Source: Podila epigama (taxonomy: Eukaryota > Mortierellomycota > Mortierellomycetes > Mortierellales > Mortierellaceae). Taken from it: 15,259 nt of DNA. Shown one piece after another: positions 9,250 through 15,259 of the stretch. Position 1 is the stretch's first letter; each line of letters starts with the position of its first letter. Made by a program: the position numbers and the translations under genes. Under the pieces are notes generated by a model. It was given only the letters and a program-made list of their open reading frames with translations, did not search any database and was not told the origin of the DNA. The DNA lies in assembly GCA_015679605.1 (NCBI GenBank), contig JAAAVE010000619.1:1-15259 (forward strand), given 5' to 3'.

Positions 9250-9955
9250 CTCTCAACAACTTCTAATAGTCATGGGTACGGCAAGGAGAGGTGAATAAAA
9301 AAATAAAAAAGGGCAAACATGCACCCAGGGGCGTGCGAAAAATGTTATTATCGGGGCTTCTAACCGATAACATGTAAGGAGTTCATCTCAATCACGACTG
9401 ATGAACGACTCGACAACATAACATGAAAAGAACATGAATATAAAAAGACTAAGGGTGAAATGACAAACGCGCGATGAAGAACGATTCACTTGATTTCCAT
9501 CCTATAAGCTCTCTTTACACGATGACAACCAGGCTCAACGTGACGACTCTTTGATTGAGCTTGTAACAGAATCGGTATCCTTCCTTGTGTCGTGTTTGTT
9601 GGATTGCCCAGTCTGTCTTCTTTTTATCACTTTCTCTCCTTTCGAGCGTTTTCCTTGGATGATGTGTGATTTGACCATTACCTCGTAAACTCTTTCGTAA
9701 ATGGGGTGGGGATTAAAGAAGGGATGACCAAAAGGGGAGAAATGACAAAAACAAAAAAAGAACCCCCGTGTGACTGCCCCCCCCCCACACGGATATCGCT
9801 GGCTCGATAACTCCACACCCTCGCATGTACATGCATACAACCACACAAAAACGCACACAAAAAAACATCACATCACTCAAGAGTCATGAAGAAAGAATAT
9901 TATTCTATTAAAGCGGTTGATGGAAGGGAGAAAAACATGATCATGAGAGGTTGGT
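9250..9955. other. Spacer between CNBP-like and PAS-GATA genes, no gene seen
   Basis: 706 bases, with both flanking genes on the minus strand: the side near 9249 should hold the promoter and 5' leader of the CNBP-like gene, the side near 9955 the 3'UTR of the PAS-GATA gene. It holds an inverted repeat (9342-9373), a C9 run near 9777 and A-rich runs. Short open frames here have no recognisable domain. Confidence 0.6.
9342..9373. promoter_or_regulatory. Inverted repeat upstream of the CNBP-like gene
   Basis: TTATCGG (9348-9354) and CCGATAA (9364-9370) are perfectly complementary around a 9-base loop. The pairing extends to ATGTTAT/ATAACAT if three bases bulge on the left arm. It lies 93-124 bases before the CNBP-like ATG, so it could be a protein-binding site or a hairpin in the 5' leader. 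Function is inference. Confidence 0.4.
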
Positions 9956-12900
9956 TCATAGCCGGTTATAAATCGACGGCTGTCCTACAGGAAACGACTC
10001 CATGGCTCCTGGACTCGGACCAAAAGAGTTGGCGGGATATCCCGCATGAGAAGGTGCTGCAGATTGGAACGGCGTCGACTGCAAGCCGGTGCCAGCCCCG
10101 CTGTTGTCGCCACTACCGCCACTGTTACTATTAGTCCGATGACCGGCTTCAGGCGAGCCGCGGTCATCGTGTTGTCCTTGCCATTGCCCTTGCGCTTGCC
10201 CTTGCCCTTGCTCCCATTGCTTCTTGGATCCAGCTGTCTTTGGTGTCTTGGGTGTCTTTGGTGTCTTGGCCTTGGCTCCCTTGCCAGTTACACCACCGCC
10301 GCCACCATTTGCTTCCAGTTGCTTTTGAGCCTGTCTGTTCTGCCGTGCGACACTACGCGAGTACCGTAGACCGCACGCATTACAGAGATCCTTCTTGCCA
10401 GACGGGCCTCGTCGCCATTCAGGTGAATTCGTCGTGTGACAGCTCTCACACGCTTTTTCTTCCTGATTAATCCTGAGAACGAGTCCTCCGTGAGAGTTGG
10501 CTGGCGTGTGTTCCTTACGACTATGAGTTGTATCCAGTTCCTGATGCGCAGAAGGAGGAGAAGACGAAGACGAAGAACGGTTGCGGTGATGACTCGGTGG
10601 CACAGGCGAGGTCCGTTTTCGGATCACGGCATCGTGTGCCGGATGACGGTGAGCCGAAAGATTCTTGCGATGCTTTGATCCTGAGCCTGCAGATCCTGCT
10701 TGGGCAATCTCGGCTGCACTACCCAGCGGACCCACTGCTCCCAAACTACTTTCATCACCCTGCAAGGCGCTCAAACGCTGGCCTGACAGAGATCTTCCAT
10801 CCTGACCACCCGCACGTTGGAGGGTTGGGGCAGAGGGTGACAAGGCATGACCGACCATCGCTGCAATCGCAGGATGGGGTGTCGACGCACGCCAGAGTGA
10901 ATGAGGGCTATTTTCGTTGATATCCAGTCCAGACCGGCCATTGGTCCCGGACTCCCGTTCATAATCACCAGCTTTGTAGTCATTCAAAAAGCTAAGTGAT
11001 TCCTGCATCGCTTCAGGCAACGGTAGGCTGGAGGGTGAAGACGATCCTGAAGACGATGCCGAAAGCACAGGATGACGGGAGTATGGGTGGAACTGTGAGC
11101 TTTGGCTTCCAGAGTTTCGAATCGCGCCAATGGAAGGTGTTGCACCTGCTCCTGAGCTCATAGTCATTTGTCCTGCTGAGGCGTGTTTGAGGAAAGGTGA
11201 AAGAGACGGTAGCGAAGGGATGACCAGCGGTTGGTTATAGGGAGAAGTCGTATTGTTGCTAGTGCTGTTGTTGTTGTTACCACTGCTGTTGATGCTGTTT
11301 CCACCAAGTGGAAACATGGAGGAGTTTAATTGGCCCGGTGATGACAAAAGGCCAAGTCCCGAGAGTGGGTCGCTAGTGGCGTCTGTTTCGATTGAATGCA
11401 TGCCGCATCCTGGTGATGAGAGAGCTGGGTGGGCACTACTGTTGGTACCTGTGGTGGCTGCAGCGATGGCGGCGTTGGGAGAGGAAGAGATAGAGGTCCA
11501 GGTATTGGCAGGGGTGGAGGGCGAGGTTTGAAAGCACGCAAAAATGATGTGGCCGTAGGGAATAAATACAGATTCGACCTGGTACGATGGTTCTTGGCTT
11601 GAAGGGCTGAGACTGGGTAGGGCGTGCTTTGAACAAAAGCGCTTGAGACAGGTGGTGTTTTCGAGGGCTTCGGTGGGAATGTGGTGTGATTTTACAATGT
11701 GGGTATAAAGCTCTGGATTGTAAGCCATGGTGTTTGAATCCTTTGTCTCCTGTCCTGGTTCTGGCCAGGTCAGGAGCAAATTCCTATGCTGTGAATCGTA
11801 AAGTTGAAAAATGCGTTTTGTTTTGCTGTCTGTTTGCCGCCGTGGACTCTTTGGTGGCGATCCTGCCTGTGAACTGCCATATTGGGCTTCTGTCGATGTC
11901 TTTGATGATGCCGCCGCCTTGGCGTGGACTGAATCCTGGAGATGTCGCAAAATTTCAGGAGCCAGGGTCTAAAAACGGGTTTTGAATACAAAAATGGGTA
12001 AGGCGCGATGACAAATAAGTAAAGGAAAATGACAGATGGGATGAAAAAGAATATCAAGATACATGTATATATGCTAAAGACAGGGGGAAGGGTGATAAGA
12101 ACTTACTGGAAGTGACTCCTTGGACTCTCCACAAATGCCGTTAGACCAGAACCCCTTGTAGAGACCCTCTATTGAAATCGAGTAGAATGGATGGACCACA
12201 TGAGTCTTGGTTAGCAAAGCAAAAATGGGAAGGAGGGGGTTTAACCGTTTGATATAAATGGGCTAATGACCATAAGCAAAAGCTTAAAAAGATTAAAGCG
12301 TCTTGAGCATCTTATTATGAAAGCATAAAGCGCACAAAAGATTAAATAATGCAATTGTGTTTCCTTGTCTGCATGTTTTGTGTCCAGATGCGATGCGTGC
12401 GTGTGTGTCCATGACCCTTTTTTTTTTTTGTATACCGCCAATTGGTCCATTCGACATAGTTTCCGTTGGTTCATCCCTCGTATTGACGTCCATGCGATCA
12501 TTTTCATTGTCTACACACACTTTGAGGTCTCGATCATGTCACATAACCCCAAAAGATAGATAATCCTTCGCCAAGTATAGGTTTGAAGGCATTCTCTTTC
12601 CCTCCCTTTCTTTCAATATTGACACAGCAAACGAAAAAAAAAAAAAAAAAAAGTGTAAAACACTTACGACCATCGATGTGAAAAAAGCCGAGGACGACCT
12701 CATCGCTGACAACGTTCATGACAACATCCAGAATCATAAAATCTTCTGCTTCGCCGTTTGGGAACATGTGTTCATAGTTTTTGTAGTCAGCTATATCTGA
12801 TTCGCATCCTGTGGAGGCTGGTGATGGTATGTGATCACTGGCATTGGTCCCATCATTTGAATTTTGTCTATCGCCTTGACCTAGGCCCCTCGAGGAGATT

Positions 12901-13409
12901 CCGTCCTCGGGGACTGCGGTCTGAAGTGCGTTCGCAGTATCGGATGGTAATGAAGAATGATTGTCGCTATTGCTATTGCTGCTGCTGCTGCTGGAACGGG
13001 AATGGCGAGAGAGTCTCCGTTGTTGCCACTCTGGGCAGACATTCTTGAATCGGCAGCTGTTCCACCAATGGGCCACAAAGATGTGAAACCTTTCGTATTA
13101 GATAACAATGGTTTGGAGAAGATGTCAAAACGAACAACAGTAAAAAAAAAGGACTCTTCTTTACCGAGTAACGCTGCCGTATAAGTTGTGAACATCCATG
13201 AACGCATTGAGGTCCTTGCGAGCTAGCTTGGCCTCGTCTGGGTGGATATAGTCAAAGAAGGATTTGCCGAGAAGCTGTTTGTACTTTGCACTGACAGCTC
13301 GTTGGACAGATGAAGATAGGTAGATGAATCGGAGGTCACCATAGGTCATTAATGCCCAAAAGCAATGGACCGGTTCTTGAGACGAGGCTTGGTGAGGCGC
13401 AGGATCCAT
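9956..13409 (-). CDS. PAS + GATA zinc-finger transcription factor, WC-2-like
   Basis: Four exons, 13409..13165, 13056..12668, 12168..12107 and 11968..9956; donors GTAAAG, GTAAGT and GTAAGT, acceptors ACAG, ATAG and TTAG; 902 residues. A PAS domain starts at about residue 14 (RFIYLSSSVQRAVSAKYKQL, SFFDYIHPDEAKLARKDLNAF, GSVTRCRF). It is interrupted by a Ser-rich insertion (about 95-185) and resumes with EDFMILDVVMNVVSDEVVLG. A further conserved stretch is at about 284-377 (RIFQLYDSQHRNLLLTWP, then VFIPYGHIIFACFQ). A long disordered region follows. The GATA finger begins at C739: C-X2-C-X18-C-X2-C (C739, C742, C761, C764; SPEWRRGPSGKKDLCNACGLR), the 18-residue loop typical of white-collar proteins, with a basic tail and (PKT)4. 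No LOV photochemical motif (GxNCRFLQ) is present, so it is WC-2-like rather than WC-1-like; Mucoromycota carry several WC-2 paralogues. Neurospora WC-2 is about 530 residues, much shorter. A role in light signalling is inferred. Confidence 0.88.
10230..10278 (-). repeat. Pro-Lys-Thr tandem repeat in the PAS-GATA protein
   Basis: Nine-base units (TTTGGTGTC-like on the plus strand) encode about four consecutive Lys-Thr-Pro units just after the GATA finger; a Gly/Gln-rich stretch follows. Together they form a basic, disordered tail. Confidence 0.7.
10346..10450 (-). other. GATA-type zinc finger coding segment
   Basis: Encodes CESCHTTNSPEWRRGP followed by SGKKDLCNACGLRYSRS and a basic tail. The four Cys ligands and the WRRGP core are intact, so DNA binding to GATA-like sites is expected from the family. 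Confidence 0.9.
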
Positions 13410-14195
13410 CAGGATTGGAATGTGCAAAAGAGATGGTAGAATAAAATTGCCCAGTCAGGACGATGGAGAGGGAATGTTTTCAATTTTTTTATCTTTATGG
13501 AGAGTGTAGTGAGAATGTATCAATGAGATGTGTGATGCAATAGAGTCTGCGCTTTGTGTCTATATTAGACATTCACACTTTTTTTGGGGAGTAGAAGTGT
13601 CGAACATGGAAGACCAAAAAAAAATGTCCCCGTGACCACCACAGACCACGTGCAAGAGCAACCTTAGCAGTCTCGTTTTTTTGGTGGCGCAATTTTTTTT
13701 TTGAGATCAAAAAGTGAAGTCAGCCCCATGTTTTCTTTCCCCCGTGCAAAAAAAAAGAATTTTCAGTTCCAGCAGACCCATGCTCACCACCAAGTCAAAG
13801 TCCCACGGGACAAGTACAGTATTTAAGACAAATAAGGGAATCTGTGCGAGAAAGTGAGTAAGAGTCCGACTATTCATGATCCGCTCATCCGAGGTTAATG
13901 GTAGGAGTGAACATTTTGTCCCAGGAAAACGTTCATCGGAAAAGAAATGTCTAGAAGATGACTTTATAAAACCAACCAAGTACGTACAGTACATAACACG
14001 ACGATGGATGAGCGCATCAATGATTTAGCGAGTGGATTAGGTGGGTGGACGTATTGAGCCTACTCGAATGCAAGAGGTCATACTTGTTGGTACACTGTGC
14101 GAATTTTGCGTAGGTCAGTATGGTACGTGTTTGGCGTAGGAAAGAGAAAGAGACAAGGTAGAACTCTAACAACAGAGATTACGATTAGATGACAG

Positions 14196-14208
14196 AGATA
14201 ATGTATCT
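14196..14208. promoter_or_regulatory. Inverted pair of GATA sites
   Basis: AGATA-ATG-TATCT, a perfect 5-base inverted repeat made of two GATA-factor core sites, about 790 bases upstream of the PAS-GATA start codon. Binding by a GATA factor, possibly the gene's own product, is inference; a 13-base element may occur by chance. Confidence 0.3.
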
Positions 14209-14871
14209 TAGTCTGTGCTCCTGTACTCTTGAGCCTAGCCTCTGTTGACAAAAGGTTACCTTGTTGGTTGAAAGAATGAAAAAAAATGAAATAGGCAATA
14301 GGTCATGTTGGGGTGGGGTGGAGAGGTACATTGCGAGGATAGGTTTGCGTGTGACCCTCACCAATGGAACGTTTGTCATGACCACCTTTGCTGGAGTATG
14401 TCTCACTGTATTCACTTCTTTTTTGCTCAATAGAGTAGCTCTTCTCCGCAGTCTCGGCGGCAGCTCTTTTTGGGGGGGGGAATGGGGCGAAATGGGATTA
14501 TTGTTGTCTGGGAAGTTCAGTCAAAACAGGATGGAGTGCACTTCTGTGAGTGGTCCAGATCAGCGTACTCATGCAGAACAAAAAAAAAAAAGAACCATAG
14601 TGGTCAAGTGTTCAACATGGTGACTGAATGGTTGGGGTAGGTATTTTTTATTTTGTTTAATTTTTTATTTTATTTTTATTCATTATTTTTTGGTCTTTGT
14701 CGGTTCGTCTTTCCGTTGTTCTGTTCTGACCATACACATGTCTTTGATTACACTTTAAAGTTTTCTTTTCTCTCTAAGCTGTGATTGAAACTCACTCCTG
14801 TGGAATAAGGAAAAAAAAAAAAATTGAGCAAGAGTGAGCAACGTGAGCGAGTGGTTCTTTGGGTGGGTCAT

Positions 14872-14888
14872 AGAGAGAGAGAGAGAGA
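14872..14888. repeat. (AG)8 dinucleotide microsatellite
   Basis: Eight uninterrupted AG units plus a final A, in the region upstream of the PAS-GATA gene, followed by GACA-type variants. Confidence 0.85.
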
Positions 14889-15023
14889 TAGACAGACACA
14901 ACAGACAGGGACGGAGAAATAGACCGAAATAGGGGAAGGTGATATGATATCTTGCATGTCTACGTGGTCTGGTTGTGTGACCATACCAGACAGAAACTAC
15001 CATTTACACTTTCTATTTTTCCT

Positions 15024-15059
15024 TTTGTTTGTTTGTTTGTTTGTTTGTTTGTTTGTTTG
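15024..15059. repeat. (TTTG)9 tetranucleotide microsatellite
   Basis: Nine perfect TTTG units near the window end, in non-coding DNA. Likely length-polymorphic. Confidence 0.92.
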
Positions 15060-15259
15060 AATTCAACATGGTAGTATTGTTCATCCGCCCCATTCACGCC
15101 TCTTTTGTTCATCTCGTTTATGCAACAGTGCCCTCATTATCATTATACAGCAACTTGCTAACCTTCTGTACGCTATTACTGTTGTCTGTATTGTACGTAC
15201 GAACGTGTTCATGGCTGTTTGAACAACAACAGCAACAGCGTATTGGCAAAGGCTGTCTT

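Larger units (their letters stand above)
13410..15259. other. Upstream region of the PAS-GATA gene, 1.85 kb, no gene seen
   Basis: From the PAS-GATA start codon to the window end I see no conserved protein, tRNA or rRNA. It holds A/T-rich runs (13686-13704, 14640-14690), an E-box-like CACGTG at 13647-13652, paired GATA sites at 14196-14208, an (AG)n tract and a (TTTG)9 microsatellite. Two open frames of 95 and 120 residues (13707-13994 minus, 14261-14623 plus) show no family I recognise. The last 200 bases, outside repeats, could belong to a neighbouring gene that is cut off. Confidence 0.6.

Noticed and set aside
13647-13652. CACGTG E-box
   Set aside because: A single 6-base palindrome is expected by chance in DNA of this length; noted only inside the upstream-region entry.
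13707-13994. 95-residue minus-strand open frame upstream of the PAS-GATA gene
   Set aside because: No recognisable family, no supporting splice pattern, and it crosses A/T homopolymer runs; likely chance.
14261-14623. 120-residue plus-strand open frame; the stretch GLRVTLTNGTFVMTTFAG faintly recalls an LSM fold
   Set aside because: The similarity covers only a few residues, the LSM second motif is absent and the frame continues into low-complexity sequence.
15060-15259. Possible end of a further gene at the window edge
   Set aside because: Several short frames are open but none shows a recognisable motif; too little sequence to decide.

Overview
The window looks like nuclear DNA of a filamentous fungus. 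Five conserved protein genes are interrupted by short introns of about 100-510 bases with GT...AG ends (one is GC...AG). Low-complexity tracts (CA/TC-rich leaders, A/T homopolymers, microsatellites) lie between them. The gene set (a G3BP-type NTF2+RRM protein, a RING-H2 membrane protein, a BSD2/NDFIP adaptor, a seven-knuckle CNBP/Gis2 protein and a PAS+GATA regulator of the WC-2 type) and the overall style suggest an early-diverging fungus, perhaps Mortierellomycotina or another Mucoromycota. That placement is inference; no marker gene is present to prove it.

Layout: (1) 131-1980, minus strand, G3BP/Bre5/Nxt3-like stress-granule protein, 2 exons. (2) 1981-3483, a 1.5 kb divergent promoter region with A-tracts and microsatellites. 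(3) 3484-5598, plus strand, multi-pass membrane RING-H2 E3 ligase, 3 exons. (4) 5913-7692, plus strand, BSD2/NDFIP-like adaptor for NEDD4/Rsp5 ligases, 5 exons. (5) 8011-9249, minus strand, CNBP/Gis2/Byr3-like protein with seven CCHC zinc knuckles, 4 exons, convergent with gene 4. (6) 9956-13409, minus strand, PAS-GATA transcription factor related to WC-2, 4 exons. (7) 13410-15259, the upstream region of gene 6, with no gene that I can support.

How they relate: two neighbours on the plus strand both belong to membrane-protein ubiquitination (a transmembrane RING ligase and a PPxY adaptor that recruits a HECT ligase). Two minus-strand genes encode RNA-granule or translation-associated RNA-binding proteins (G3BP and CNBP families). 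The last gene is a regulator of the family that mediates fungal light responses. Nothing in the sequence shows that they form one pathway; in a fungus such adjacency is often accidental. I see no transposon, tRNA, rRNA, CRISPR or virus-like sequence, and no wholly new system. The points worth a second look are in gene structure: a GC-AG intron, a PPxY motif assembled by splicing, tandem in-frame splice acceptors, introns placed at equivalent points in zinc knuckles, a PAS domain with a serine-rich insertion, and two short inverted repeats in regulatory DNA.
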